Shown here one piece after another: positions 51,352 through 61,036 of a DNA stretch of 64,000 nucleotides. Under the pieces are notes generated by a model. It was not told where the DNA came from. It saw nothing but the letters and a program-made list of their open reading frames with translations, and did not search any database. The DNA is from an uncultured Clostridia bacterium (GTDB taxonomy: Bacteria > Bacillota > Clostridia > Christensenellales > Borkfalkiaceae): the NCBI GenBank assembly GCA_944330115.1, contig CALVIN010000001.1:1-64000 (forward strand), read 5' to 3'. Every line of letters begins with the position of its first letter. Position 1 is the first letter of the stretch. The translations under genes and the position numbers were made by a program.

Positions 51352-51510
51352 ATGATCAAAACTATAGCAAAACCTTCCGAAAGAAAGTTCAGCGGCTGCG
51401 GCGAATGCAGGAGCACCTGCCAGTCGGCTTGCAAAACGAGCTGCACGGTCGGCAACCAGAGCTGCGAGAGGATAACAAGAGAAGAAAGACCCGATAAAGA
51501 AACTAAGTAA
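51352..51510 (+). CDS. scfA: SCIFF ribosomal peptide precursor
   Basis: 52 residues. It matches SCIFF (six cysteines in forty-five residues): Cys16, 19, 23, 27, 31 and 38, with the stretch CRSTCQSACKTSC and a conserved N-terminal MIKTIAKPSE. The maturase downstream makes a Cys-to-Thr thioether bridge in this peptide in studied clostridia. It is nearly universal in Clostridia, but its role is still unclear. AAAGGAG lies 10 nt before the ATG. The gene is short and easily missed. Confidence 0.95.
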   Translation: MIKTIAKPSERKFSGCGECRSTCQSACKTSCTVGNQSCERITREERPDKETK

Positions 51511-51527
51511 ATTTTCATACCGGAAAT

Positions 51528-51562
51528 TTTTAAGGAGCAGAAAGTTTCTCTGCTCCTTAAAA
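51528..51562 (+). terminator. Hairpin between SCIFF and its maturase
   Basis: TTTTAAGGAGCAGA and its exact complement flank a 7-nt loop. There is no T-run after it, so it may attenuate transcription or stabilise the short peptide mRNA, lowering maturase relative to peptide. Confidence 0.65.
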
Positions 51563-51684
51563 TATGCCGTCCTTAAATTAGCGCCGGTCGCGGCGCTAAA
51601 TTTTTCGTGTAAAAAACTTGCCGCGCGGCAATGTGCGGCGGGCGGCGTATGCCGGCTATACACTATTTATTATAATACGGTAAC

Positions 51685-53013
51685 ATGATCCACGTCTTTT
51701 CATATAAAAATTACAACTACATATACGATACGGGCAGCGCCAGCCTGCACGAGTGCGACGACAAGACTGCCGCCTACTTAAAGGCAGCCGAGCTCGGCCA
51801 AAAGCCCGCCCTCTCAAAGGAGGACATAGCGGCGGTATCCGCAGATATTCAAACGCTCAAGGGGGAGGGGCTGCTGTACGCCCCCGAACCCGCGGCCTAC
51901 CCTGTAAAGTCAAACGAGGTAAAGGCGCTGTGCATACATATCTGCCACGACTGCAACCTGCGCTGCCGCTATTGCTTCGCCGATGAGGGTGCCTACCACT
52001 CGAACCGCGAGTTCATGAGCGAGCAGACGGCAAAAAAGGCCATCGACTTCCTAATCGAAAACAGCGGCAACCGCAAGGTGCTCGAGGCCGACTTCTTCGG
52101 CGGCGAGCCGCTCATGTGCCTCAACACCATAAAAAACGTGGTGGCGTACGCGCGCGAGCAGGGCGATAAATACGGCAAAAAGTTTTTGTTCACCACCACG
52201 ACCAACGGCGTGCTGTTGAACGACGACGCGGCCGACTTCTTCAACCGCGAAATGGAGAACGTAGTTCTCTCGCTCGACGGAAGAAAGGAGGTGCACGACG
52301 CCATACGAAAGACGGTAAACGGCAAGGGCAGCTTCGATATCTGCTTCAAGAACATCAAAAAGTTCGTTGAGTCGCGCGGGGACAAGAACTATTACGTCCG
52401 CGGCACCTTCACGGCAAAAAACCTCGACTTTTCAAACGACGTAATGTTCCTCGCCGAAAGCGGCTTCGACTCCATCTCCATGGAGCCCGTCGTGACCGAC
52501 ATCCCCGACCTTCAGATAAGGGAGGAGCACCTGCCCAAAATTTGCGATGAGTATGAAGCGCTGTGCGAAAAGTACCTCGACGCCTACAAAAACGGCAGAG
52601 GCTTCAACTTCTTCCACTTCAACATCGATTTAGAGGGCGGCCCCTGCCTTTCCAAGCGCGTTTCGGCGTGCGGCGCCGGCAACGAATACTTTTCGGTAGT
52701 GCCCAACGGCGACATATATCCCTGCCACCAGTTTGCCGGCAACAGCAAATTTTATATGGGCAACGTGTACGAGGGCAAGCTCGACCCCGCAATACGCGGC
52801 CAATTCGCCTCGTCCTGCCTGTTTACCCGCAAGCAGTGCGACGGCTGCTTTGCCAAGTTCATATGCAGCGGCGGCTGCAGCGCCAACAACTACAATTTCT
52901 GCGGCGACATAGAGCAGCCCTATAAAATAACGTGCGTCATGATGAAAAAGCGCATAGAGTGCGCCATGCACATCCTCGCCGAAAAAAAGCGCCTCGCCGC
53001 GGCAAAGCGGTAA
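51685..53013 (+). CDS. scfB: SCIFF maturase, radical-SAM/SPASM
   Basis: 442 residues. Radical SAM motif CxxxCxxC at Cys90, Cys94 and Cys97 (CNLRCRYCFADEG); the C-terminal SPASM region binds auxiliary [4Fe-4S] clusters through CSGGCSANNYNFCGD and CHQFAGNS. It installs a thioether crosslink in SCIFF. The N-terminal ~75 residues form a peptide-binding RRE-like domain (inference from family). Next to SCIFF in the standard order. Confidence 0.95.
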   Translation: MIHVFSYKNYNYIYDTGSASLHECDDKTAAYLKAAELGQKPALSKEDIAAVSADIQTLKGEGLLYAPEPAAYPVKSNEVKALCIHICHDCNLRCRYCFADEGAYHSNREFMSEQTAKKAIDFLIENSGNRKVLEADFFGGEPLMCLNTIKNVVAYAREQGDKYGKKFLFTTTTNGVLLNDDAADFFNREMENVVLSLDGRKEVHDAIRKTVNGKGSFDICFKNIKKFVESRGDKNYYVRGTFTAKNLDFSNDVMFLAESGFDSISMEPVVTDIPDLQIREEHLPKICDEYEALCEKYLDAYKNGRGFNFFHFNIDLEGGPCLSKRVSACGAGNEYFSVVPNGDIYPCHQFAGNSKFYMGNVYEGKLDPAIRGQFASSCLFTRKQCDGCFAKFICSGGCSANNYNFCGDIEQPYKITCVMMKKRIECAMHILAEKKRLAAAKR

Positions 53014-53078
53014 GCAACGGTTGCCGTGTGAAATTTTATAATTTCGCTTAAATTTTACCTTAATAAACGGGTAATTGA

Positions 53079-53107
53079 TTGACGGCGCGGGCAAAATCTA
53101 ATATAAT
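53079..53107 (+). promoter_or_regulatory. Promoter of secD-secF
   Basis: TTGACG and TATAAT are separated by 17 nt, about 73 nt before the secD ATG (53180 region). Confidence 0.7.
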
Positions 53108-53174
53108 ATAGAAGTTAATTTTCGTTTATTTATAAGCGGCGGCAAAACGCTGTGCCGCTTAAACGATAAGGAGA

Positions 53175-54734
53175 ATGCAGATGGGCAAGATAAAATCTGC
53201 CGTAATAACCGTCATAGTAGCGCTTGCGACGCTCGCCCTCTTTCTTTTCGGCGTAGTCTCCTGCGACCTTCCCGACGGCGTACACAGGTACAATTCCATA
53301 CTATCAAACATTCATCTCGGCAGCGAGCTCTCGGGCGACGCCTACACGACCCTTCTTCCCGAGGGCGTTATAACCGCCGAGGAATACGCTTTCACCGTAG
53401 CCGAGGAGAGCGATAAGGCCGACGAGTACAGAGATACTTACGTCGCCAGCGAAAGCGGCGCCTACTATGTAGAGCGCGACGTGCTCTCGTCCTACGGCAG
53501 CTCCGACGCGGCGGCATTCGCGGCCCTCGCCGAGGACGTGGCGGCCGATGCGGAGATACTCTCTTCAAGGTTTGCCACCAGAAACTATACTTCCTATGCC
53601 GTCAGCGTGGTCGACGGCTGCGCCATCCGCGTGGCAGTTCCCACCAACTTCACCTATGCGGCATACACGGGCAGCGACCTCTCGTCGGTATCCGCCGACA
53701 TAGCCACCGCAACCAGCGCCATAAGCTATCTCACGCTGGGCGGCGAGCTCACTTTAAGGAACACGACCCGCAGCATAGGCTGGACCGACAGCGTAACTTC
53801 CGCTCAGGCGGGCGACGAGCACGCCACCACGACGTATAACGTCATCGACGCAAGGTACGATATAACCGACATAATCTCCGGCATATCCTACTATTCGCTG
53901 GGCGGCTCCTATGCGGTAAAGGTCGACCTTACGTCAACGGGAGAGGACGAGATATCCCGCGCCACCGCGGCCATCGCCTCCTCCGACGACACATACATTC
54001 GCTTCTATGTGGGCGAGACCAGCGTCATCAACCTCACCTGTGAGAGCCAGATGACGGGCAGCTCCTTCTATATTCAGGTCAGCGACGAAGAGACGGCGCG
54101 CAACTATGCGTCTGTTCTCGGCTCCGTCGCTCAGGGCGACGCCCTCAACTGCGTATACAGCTACGACGAAGTCATCTACGGCACGTCCTCTTCGGGCATG
54201 AATGCCGCAATGTTCACGGCGATAGCCGCGCTCGTAATATTCGTTGCGCTCGCGGTATTTGCAATAGCGCGCTATAAAAAGCTCGGCCTCATGTTCGCGC
54301 TCATGGCGCTGCTCTTCTCGTCGGCGATGATAGCCGTCATCTATCTCGTGGGCGTAACGCTCACCATAGCCGGCGTGTTCACCGCGCTTCTCACCTTCGC
54401 GCTGTTCGCCGTATCCAACTTCTGGACGTATGAATCTGTCCGCAGCGAAACGTTGCTCGGCAAAACAATACAGGCCTCGGTAAAGCAGGGCTACAAAAAC
54501 CTGCTCTCCGCGCTGCTCGAAGTGCACATAGTCATTCTCGTTATATCGGTGATGCTCGCGCTCATCGGCGTCGGCGAAGTTGCCGCATGCGGCCTCATCC
54601 TTCTCATCGGAACTGTCGCTTCCTACGTGCTCTACTGGTTCTCAAGGTTCATGTGGTACGTAACGATGTCGCCCGCTCGCGATAAATACAAATTCTGCGG
54701 TTACAGCAGGGAGGCGATCGAAGACTATGAATAA
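53175..54734 (+). CDS. secD: SecD-type Sec export subunit
   Basis: 519 residues, in the first-gene position of secDF. An N-terminal transmembrane helix precedes a large extracytoplasmic part rich in Ala/Ser/Thr (about 35-335), followed by five helices in the last ~180 residues. The periplasmic domain is diverged from model SecD proteins and I do not see the usual SecD motifs clearly; assignment rests on the C-terminal topology and the adjacent secF. SecDF uses the proton or sodium gradient to pull secreted proteins out. The ATG at 53178-53180 (MQMGK) is preceded by AAGGAG. It overlaps secF by 8 nt. Confidence 0.82.
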   Translation: MQMGKIKSAVITVIVALATLALFLFGVVSCDLPDGVHRYNSILSNIHLGSELSGDAYTTLLPEGVITAEEYAFTVAEESDKADEYRDTYVASESGAYYVERDVLSSYGSSDAAAFAALAEDVAADAEILSSRFATRNYTSYAVSVVDGCAIRVAVPTNFTYAAYTGSDLSSVSADIATATSAISYLTLGGELTLRNTTRSIGWTDSVTSAQAGDEHATTTYNVIDARYDITDIISGISYYSLGGSYAVKVDLTSTGEDEISRATAAIASSDDTYIRFYVGETSVINLTCESQMTGSSFYIQVSDEETARNYASVLGSVAQGDALNCVYSYDEVIYGTSSSGMNAAMFTAIAALVIFVALAVFAIARYKKLGLMFALMALLFSSAMIAVIYLVGVTLTIAGVFTALLTFALFAVSNFWTYESVRSETLLGKTIQASVKQGYKNLLSALLEVHIVILVISVMLALIGVGEVAACGLILLIGTVASYVLYWFSRFMWYVTMSPARDKYKFCGYSREAIEDYE

Positions 54735-55725
54735 GCTCAATGTTTCCTCCAAAATGCATCTCTTTATCGCCATATCGGCAATACTCGTGGCTATCGGCCT
54801 TGCGGTCGGCCTCGTGTGCCAGTTCGTCGCCGGCGGCTTCTTCAACTCCGGCGCGGGCTATGCCTCCTATAAGGCGGTAATAGTCGACTATTCCATGCCC
54901 ACCACCGAGGACGAGGTGATGGAGATATGCGAGGGCGCGTTCAGCGCCAACGGCGTAGATTACTACAGCTTCCAGACCGCCGAAACTTCGGGCGGCAACG
55001 AGGTAGAGTTCAGGTTCACGACCTCTGCCGATACCGCCGCACTGAAGGCTGCGGCAGAGAGCATCAGCTCGGAGATAGGCATCGAAAGCGACCTTCTCGG
55101 CTATGCCAAATACTCCGAATACACCGGCGAGTTCGGCGGCACGACCGATATGATGTATGCGGGCATAGCGCTCGCCGCGGCGGTGGTGTTCCAGTTCATC
55201 TACTTTGCAATAAGATATAAGTTCACGATGGCGATAGCCGCCTTCGTGGCAGACCTTCACAATCTGCTCATATTCTATGCGCTGCTTGCCATAACGCGAG
55301 TGCAGGTATCCGTTTCGGTGGTTGCCCTCTCCGTGCTCGTCGTGCTCCTCACGATGATCTGCTGCGGCATACTCTTCGGCAAGATGCGCAAAAACTTCAG
55401 GCAGGACAGCTACAAGGCGATGTCCTCGTTCGAGCAGGTCGATGCAGCCTCTCGCGAGAGCCTCAAGCCCGTAACGCTCATAAACGTCGTTCTCGCCTCG
55501 GCGTTCGTGCTCGTGCTCATCTTCGGCCTGTTTGCAGGCGCCGGCATATACGGCCTGTTCATGCCCTGCGCATGCGGAGTAATGGCGGTGGCGGCTTGCC
55601 AGTACGGCACGCTGTTCTTCACGCCCTCTGTATATTCCCGCATGAAGCTGCGCGCCGATAAGCACGCGGCAAGCAAAGTGTCGAAGTACAGCGGCGCAAA
55701 AAAAGCGGCCAAGTCTGCCGAATAA
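54727..55725 (+). CDS. secF: SecF-type Sec export subunit
   Basis: 332 residues. One helix near 15-35, a small extracytoplasmic domain (50-135), then five C-terminal helices. SecF signature-like stretches: VVFQFIYFAIRYKFTMAIAAF and SVSVVALSVLVVLLTMICCG. The last ~20 residues are Lys/Ala/Ser-rich. It overlaps secD by 8 nt, so both are made together. A terminator follows at 55738. Confidence 0.88.
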   Translation: MNKLNVSSKMHLFIAISAILVAIGLAVGLVCQFVAGGFFNSGAGYASYKAVIVDYSMPTTEDEVMEICEGAFSANGVDYYSFQTAETSGGNEVEFRFTTSADTAALKAAAESISSEIGIESDLLGYAKYSEYTGEFGGTTDMMYAGIALAAAVVFQFIYFAIRYKFTMAIAAFVADLHNLLIFYALLAITRVQVSVSVVALSVLVVLLTMICCGILFGKMRKNFRQDSYKAMSSFEQVDAASRESLKPVTLINVVLASAFVLVLIFGLFAGAGIYGLFMPCACGVMAVAACQYGTLFFTPSVYSRMKLRADKHAASKVSKYSGAKKAAKSAE

Positions 55726-55737
55726 TCATAAAAAAGT

Positions 55738-55765
55738 AAGGCGAGGCTGCAACCTCGCCTTTTTT
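55738..55765 (+). terminator. Terminator of secDF
   Basis: AAGGCGAGG, 6-nt loop, CCTCGCCTT, then TTTT. Confidence 0.9.
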
Positions 55766-55838
55766 GCTTATTTTACCCCATTCCCGCCCGCCGCAAGGCG
55801 GCGCTGCACGGCGCAAGGCGGATATCAATACAGACGCA

Positions 55839-58154
55839 ATGAAGAGAATACTACCGGAATTTGAATTTTCCGAGCAGCAGCGGCGCGAAATTTCCGCCCT
55901 CGCCTCGGCATGCAATTTAACGTATACGTCCGCTTCCATACTCTACGGCAGGGGCGTAAACACGCCGGAAAAGGCGGAGGCGTTCATCCACCCCTCTAAA
56001 GCTCACTTTATAAACCCGCTCAAAATGCGGGGCATGAAGGAGGCGTGCGAGCTTATAAAGCGCGCCCGCGACGAGGAGTGGGACGTGCTCGTCTACGGCG
56101 ACTACGACGCCGACGGCGTGTGTGCGGCCACCATAATGGGCGGCGCCCTTGCCGACTTCGGCGTGAACGCGCGCGTGTTCGTGCCCGAGCGTAAAAACGG
56201 CTACGGCGTCACCGTTTCGGCCATAGACGAGATATTCGAGGACTTCTTCCCCGAACTTGTGATAACCGTCGACTGCGGCATCTCCAACGCCGAAGAGGTG
56301 GAGTATTTAAAGGAGAGCGGCTGCGAGGTGATAGTCACTGACCACCACGAGCTGCCCGAAAACATACCGGACTGCATCTGCATAAACCCCAAATTCAACG
56401 ACGGCTACCCGTACGATAACTTATGCGGCGCGGGCGTGGCATTCAAAGTGGCCTGCGCTTTAAACGGCAAGCCTGCGTATAAATATCTCGACTTCGCTGC
56501 GCTCGCCACCGTGGCAGACAGCGTTCCCCTCACGGGCGAAAACCGCGACATAGTGGCGGAGGGGCTTAAACTTATAAACAGCTCCCCGCGCAAGTGCTTT
56601 TCAAATTTCTTAAACAAATCGCAGGATGGGGCGGACGCGCACACGCTGGCGTTCACCATAGCCCCCAAAATAAATGCCGCGGGGCGCATGGGTCACGCCG
56701 CGGCTGCGTTGAAGTTATTTACCGAAACTGACGAAAAGGCGGTGTTCGACCTCTCGGCGCTGCTCACCTCCTACAACCAGGAGCGGCAGTTGAAGTGCGA
56801 CGAGCTCTACTCCCAGGCCAAGGCCAAGCTCGCGCTGCGCGGCGCCTACGGCAGGGTGATAATGCTGTGGGACGAAAGCTGGAACTCCGGCTTCGTCGGT
56901 ATAGTCGCCGCACGCCTCGCAGAGGAATACGGCAGGCCGGTAATACTCTTTGTAAACAACAACGGCACGCTCAAGGGCTCGGCCCGCAGCATAGAGGGCG
57001 TAAATATATTCGAGGCCTTAAAGGCCTGCTCTGAATTCATCTCCGAGTTCGGCGGCCACTCCCAGGCAGCGGGCGTAAACGTCACCGAAGAGAACTTTGC
57101 CCTGCTGGAGGGCGCGCTCAACGAGTATATGGAGCGCACCTACACGGCCGAGGACTTTATTCCCACCATATACGTCAGCGGCGAGCTCGAGGGTGAAAAC
57201 GTATCCCGCCTCGCGCACGAGCTCGAAATTTTCGAGCCCTACGGCGTGGGCAACAAGCGCCCGGTGTTTGCCGCAAGCGTGACAGATTGCCGCGTGCGCG
57301 CCTTAAAACCTCTTTCGCCCCACCTAACGTTCAAGTGCGGCGGGCTGGAGATGATGTTCTTCGGCGGCGCAAAATATGCCGAAATTTTAAAGTGCCCCGC
57401 CCCCAAAACGCTGATATTTGAATACAACATCTCGCGCTTCCGCGGCAGGGAGTATGTCCGCGGCTTCGTGCGCGACGTGATATACGATTCCCAAAGCGGC
57501 AACAGCGCTTCCGAATATATCTCGGCAAACGCCGTCCTCCGCGCCTCTCTCGACGAGGTCGACTGCACGCGCGTGTATAAGCGCAGCGCCGAAATAGACG
57601 GGATGATGGCGGAGGAGGACTGCGGCTACGGTACGCTGTACGTCGCCGAGGACTATTCCACGCTCGCCCGCTACAAAAATGCAGGCAGATATTTTGCCGA
57701 TATATTCAACCTCTCGTCAAAGAGCCTGTCAAATTCCGTGCTCGTCGCGCCCCGTCCCGACTGCGACTTTTCGGGTTACCGCCGCGTCGTATGGCTCGAC
57801 AGGCCGCTGAAAATAGTATTTCCCTCGCTTGCGGGCAAAGAGGTGGCGGTGTGCTCCGATATAAGCGGGCTTGCCCCGCTCCGCGCCATCGATACCTCGC
57901 GCACGCACATGTTAAAGATATTTTCATATATACTCTCAAGCGCGGGCACGCTCGAGGGGGCCAATGCCGAGGAGGTGGCGCTCTCCGCGCAGTCGCCCTA
58001 CACGGCCGCCGAGCTTGTATTTGCCTTAAAGGTATTTGAAGAGCTCGGGCTTATATCCTTTACCGAGGGCCGCGTCGTCGTGTACCGCGGCATAAAGACC
58101 GACCTTAAAAATTCGCCCCTCTACGTCTCGGTAACCGATGCCCTCGCCGATTAA
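55839..58154 (+). CDS. recJ: RecJ, single-strand DNA exonuclease
   Basis: 771 residues from the ATG at 55839. RecJ is a 5'-3' exonuclease on single-stranded DNA in recombination and repair. The DHH-family motifs are present: VYGDYDADGVC near residue 88 and VTDHHELPEN near residue 167. The DHHA1 domain follows with GFVGIVAARL and GGHSQAAGVN, then an OB-like domain (EFEPYGVGNKRPVF, LTFKCGG). The C-terminal ~200 residues are a clostridial extension of unknown role. No strong ribosome site is seen; upstream in-frame starts would add a basic repeat-derived segment and are not favoured. Confidence 0.93.
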   Translation: MKRILPEFEFSEQQRREISALASACNLTYTSASILYGRGVNTPEKAEAFIHPSKAHFINPLKMRGMKEACELIKRARDEEWDVLVYGDYDADGVCAATIMGGALADFGVNARVFVPERKNGYGVTVSAIDEIFEDFFPELVITVDCGISNAEEVEYLKESGCEVIVTDHHELPENIPDCICINPKFNDGYPYDNLCGAGVAFKVACALNGKPAYKYLDFAALATVADSVPLTGENRDIVAEGLKLINSSPRKCFSNFLNKSQDGADAHTLAFTIAPKINAAGRMGHAAAALKLFTETDEKAVFDLSALLTSYNQERQLKCDELYSQAKAKLALRGAYGRVIMLWDESWNSGFVGIVAARLAEEYGRPVILFVNNNGTLKGSARSIEGVNIFEALKACSEFISEFGGHSQAAGVNVTEENFALLEGALNEYMERTYTAEDFIPTIYVSGELEGENVSRLAHELEIFEPYGVGNKRPVFAASVTDCRVRALKPLSPHLTFKCGGLEMMFFGGAKYAEILKCPAPKTLIFEYNISRFRGREYVRGFVRDVIYDSQSGNSASEYISANAVLRASLDEVDCTRVYKRSAEIDGMMAEEDCGYGTLYVAEDYSTLARYKNAGRYFADIFNLSSKSLSNSVLVAPRPDCDFSGYRRVVWLDRPLKIVFPSLAGKEVAVCSDISGLAPLRAIDTSRTHMLKIFSYILSSAGTLEGANAEEVALSAQSPYTAAELVFALKVFEELGLISFTEGRVVVYRGIKTDLKNSPLYVSVTDALAD

Positions 58155-58239
58155 AAGGTTTATAAACTGCCTCAAGCGTTTAAAATAAGAGAGAAAGGCA
58201 AGCACCCCTTTCCGTTTTAAGGTAAGGTGAGTTTCTGAA

Positions 58240-58475
58240 AAATACCTCCCCTTTGAGGGGAGCTGTCCTCTCTATCTACCTCCCCTTCGAGGAGAGCTGT
58301 CCTCGCTATTTACCTCCCCTTCGAGGGGAGCGGTCCTCTCTATTTACCTCCTCTTCGAGGGGAGCGGTCCTCTCTATTTACCTCCCCTTCGAGGGGAGGG
58401 TAGGGTGGGGTTTCACTTGCCGTCCCTTAAGGGAAGGTGGTTTTGCCGCAGCTGCGGCAAAACCGGAAGGGTTTA
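58240..58475. repeat. GC-rich paired-hairpin repeat array
   Basis: Five CCTCCCCTTCGAGGGGAGC-type units repeat every ~37 nt (58245-58400) with TCCTCTCTATTTA spacers, then a unit with TTTTGCCGC/GCGGCAAAA and CCGGAAGGGTTTAT. Confidence 0.85.
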
Positions 58476-58492
58476 TTCTAAAACCAAAGGGG

Positions 58493-58724
58493 GAATTGCC
58501 CCGATTATATGATATTAGAGCCCCTATAAATCGGGGCAAGGGGGTCGAACAATGCACTTCTGCAAACAGCACACACGCGCTGTTTGCGCATTGTGAGATG
58601 AGCGAGGGCAAACGCAAGCCCGAGCGGTGACCGAGCGCGGCGGTACTATACCGCTCGCCGCGCGAGAAGGGCTCCCCAAAAATCACGGAAATTATTCGGC
58701 GGTACCAGCCGAAGAATTTCGTGA
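58493..58724 (+). repeat. Structured element, copy 4 (rearranged)
   Basis: H3 (58493-58543) is clear: GAATT, stem TTGCCCCGAT/ATCGGGGCAA and loop TATA..GAGCCCCTATAA. H4 is opened by ~130 nt holding two extra hairpins (58549-58594 with GCAAACAGC/GCTGTTTGC; CGCGGCG/CGCCGCG). H5 (58683-58724) opens TCACGGAAATTATTCGGC and closes in CGTGA, ending 18 nt before relA. The 5' part present in copies 1-3 is missing. Confidence 0.75.
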
Positions 58725-58742
58725 GTCAGCTATTTTTATTTT

Positions 58743-60878
58743 ATGAAAAGTGTATTAGACAAGATCTACGAAAACTATCCCGAACAAGAGCGGGATCTGC
58801 TCCTCTCGGCATACAAGTATGCCGAACAGATGCATGCCAATCAGAAGCGCGCTTCGGGCGAGCCCTACTTCACTCACCCGTGCGCCGTCGCAGAGATACT
58901 CATTGATTTAGGCCTCGACGCGCCCACAGTCGCCGCGGCCTTTCTGCATGACGTAATAGAGGACACGCCTGCCACCAAGGACGACATAGTAAACAACTTC
59001 GGCGAGGAGATATACACCCTCGTAGACGGCGTCACAAAGCTCGATAAGATCCACTATCAGACGCACGAAGAGGAGGATATCGAAAACTTCCGCAAGATAT
59101 TCGTCGCCATGGCAAACGACGTGCGCGTAATAATAATAAAACTTGCCGACAGATTGCACAACATGCGCTCGCTCAACTTCCTCTCCGACGAGCGCCAGCA
59201 GAGGATCGCCAAGGAAACGCTCGAAATTTACACCCCGCTCGCCGGCCGCCTCGGCATTTCGCAGATGAAGTGCGAGCTCGAGGACCTTTGCCTCAAATAT
59301 ATCGACCCCAAGGCGTATGAATACCTCGTCACCAACATCCACCAAAAGCTCGAAGAGCGCCGCTCGTTCATCGACGCCTGCGTAAAGGAGCTGGAGGAGA
59401 TACTCGAAGAGAGCGGAATAAAGGGAGAGGTGTTCGGCCGCCCCAAGCACTTCTATTCGATATATAAAAAGATGAAAAACACGGGCAAGACGCTCGATCA
59501 GATATACGACCTCTCGGCCGTGCGCGTGCTGGTGAACACCACCGAAGAGTGTTACGAAGTGCTCGGCAAGATCCACAAAAAGTGGAAGCCCGTCCCCGGC
59601 AGGATAAAAGACTACATCGCCATGCCCAAGCGCAACATGTATCAGTCGCTGCACACGACGGTAGTCACCGACTTCGGCAAGGTGTTCGAAATTCAGATAC
59701 GCACCTTCGAAATGCACCACATGGCCGAATACGGTATCGCGGCGCACTGGCGCTATAAAGAGCAGAAGGGCGGGGCAGATACCAACTTCGACCAGCGCCT
59801 CGCGTGGATACGCGACGTAATGGACTGGGAGGGCAGCACGGGCAGCGCCAAGGAGTTCGTCGAAAGTTTAAAGACCGACCTCTACACCAACGAACTGCTC
59901 GTATTCACCCCGCACGGCAAGGTAATTTCCCTGCCGCTCGAGGCTACGCCCATCGACTTCGCCTACGCCATCCACTCCGAGGTGGGTAACAAGTGCGTGG
60001 GCGCAAAGGTGAATTCCAAAATAGTTCCCCTAAATTCCACCCTGCACACGGGCGACGTGGTGGAGATACTCACATCCTCAAGCAGCAAGGGCCCCTCGTG
60101 GGACTGGCTAAAGTATGTAAAATCGGGCTCGGCGCGCGCAAAGATCCGCCAATTCTTCAAAAAGGAGATGAAGGAGGAGAACGCCCGCACAGGCAAGAAC
60201 ATGCTCGAGGCCGAGGCAAAGCGCAGGGGATATAACCTCGGCGACCTGCTCACAAACGACGCCTTCGAAAAACTTTCAAGCAAGCTGGTGTTCTCGTCGG
60301 TAGACGAGATGTACGCCTCCGTCGGCTACGGCGCCGTCAGCGTAAACCAGATAATATACAAGCTCATTGACTACTACAAAAAGGCCATACCCAAGGAGCC
60401 CGGCTCAACGCTCCCCGGAAAGAGCGGCAACGCCTCCGAATCGAGCGTCACCGTGCGCGGCATGGCGGGGCTTATGGTGCGCTTTGCGCGCTGCTGCAAC
60501 CCCGTCCCCGGCGACGACATAGTTGGCTTCGTCTCTCGCGGCAGGGGCGTTATTGTCCACCGCAAGGACTGCCCCAACTTAAAGGACTACGATCCCGACC
60601 GCATACAGCCCGCCCAGTGGACGGCCGATACAGGTTCGGAATTTATAGTGGGCATACGCATAGTCGCCGACGACCACGACGGCCTCGTCGCATTCGTCAC
60701 GTCGGAGATAGCCGCCATGCACCTCTCGCTCACGCAGATAGTGGGCAGGCTGGATAAGAGCAAGCAGGCGGTGGTGGATATAAACGTCCGCCTCAACAAG
60801 CGCTCCGATTTAGATCTTCTCATCAATCATTTAAAGCGTGACAAGCGCGTTATTGACGTATACCGCACCTCGGGCTGA
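58743..60878 (+). CDS. relA: RelA/SpoT-type (p)ppGpp synthetase/hydrolase
   Basis: 711 residues, full-length RSH. N-terminal HD hydrolase domain (THPCAVAEIL; AAFLHDVIED), synthetase domain (RIKDYIAMPKRNMYQSLHTT), TGS (VFTPHGKVISLPLEATPIDF), zinc-finger/helical region (ARCCNPVPGDDIVGFV) and C-terminal ACT domain. It makes and breaks the alarmone (p)ppGpp in the stringent response. The only ribosome-site candidate is GTGAG at the end of the upstream hairpin element. Confidence 0.97.
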   Translation: MKSVLDKIYENYPEQERDLLLSAYKYAEQMHANQKRASGEPYFTHPCAVAEILIDLGLDAPTVAAAFLHDVIEDTPATKDDIVNNFGEEIYTLVDGVTKLDKIHYQTHEEEDIENFRKIFVAMANDVRVIIIKLADRLHNMRSLNFLSDERQQRIAKETLEIYTPLAGRLGISQMKCELEDLCLKYIDPKAYEYLVTNIHQKLEERRSFIDACVKELEEILEESGIKGEVFGRPKHFYSIYKKMKNTGKTLDQIYDLSAVRVLVNTTEECYEVLGKIHKKWKPVPGRIKDYIAMPKRNMYQSLHTTVVTDFGKVFEIQIRTFEMHHMAEYGIAAHWRYKEQKGGADTNFDQRLAWIRDVMDWEGSTGSAKEFVESLKTDLYTNELLVFTPHGKVISLPLEATPIDFAYAIHSEVGNKCVGAKVNSKIVPLNSTLHTGDVVEILTSSSSKGPSWDWLKYVKSGSARAKIRQFFKKEMKEENARTGKNMLEAEAKRRGYNLGDLLTNDAFEKLSSKLVFSSVDEMYASVGYGAVSVNQIIYKLIDYYKKAIPKEPGSTLPGKSGNASESSVTVRGMAGLMVRFARCCNPVPGDDIVGFVSRGRGVIVHRKDCPNLKDYDPDRIQPAQWTADTGSEFIVGIRIVADDHDGLVAFVTSEIAAMHLSLTQIVGRLDKSKQAVVDINVRLNKRSDLDLLINHLKRDKRVIDVYRTSG

Positions 60879-61036
60879 TTTTGCCCTTCAAGCGGGCGGC
60901 GCGTCTGCGGTATGCCCGCCATTGCATAAAAATAATTCAGGCATAAAGGTTTTTAACTTGCCACGGCAAGCGAAAATATAAAATCACGGTGCAGACGCTC
61001 AAAAATATCACCGTCGGCACAGAGAGGAATAAAATC

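Noticed and set aside
58240-58400. CRISPR-like array
   Set aside because: Units are hairpins with non-unique spacers, and no cas gene is present.
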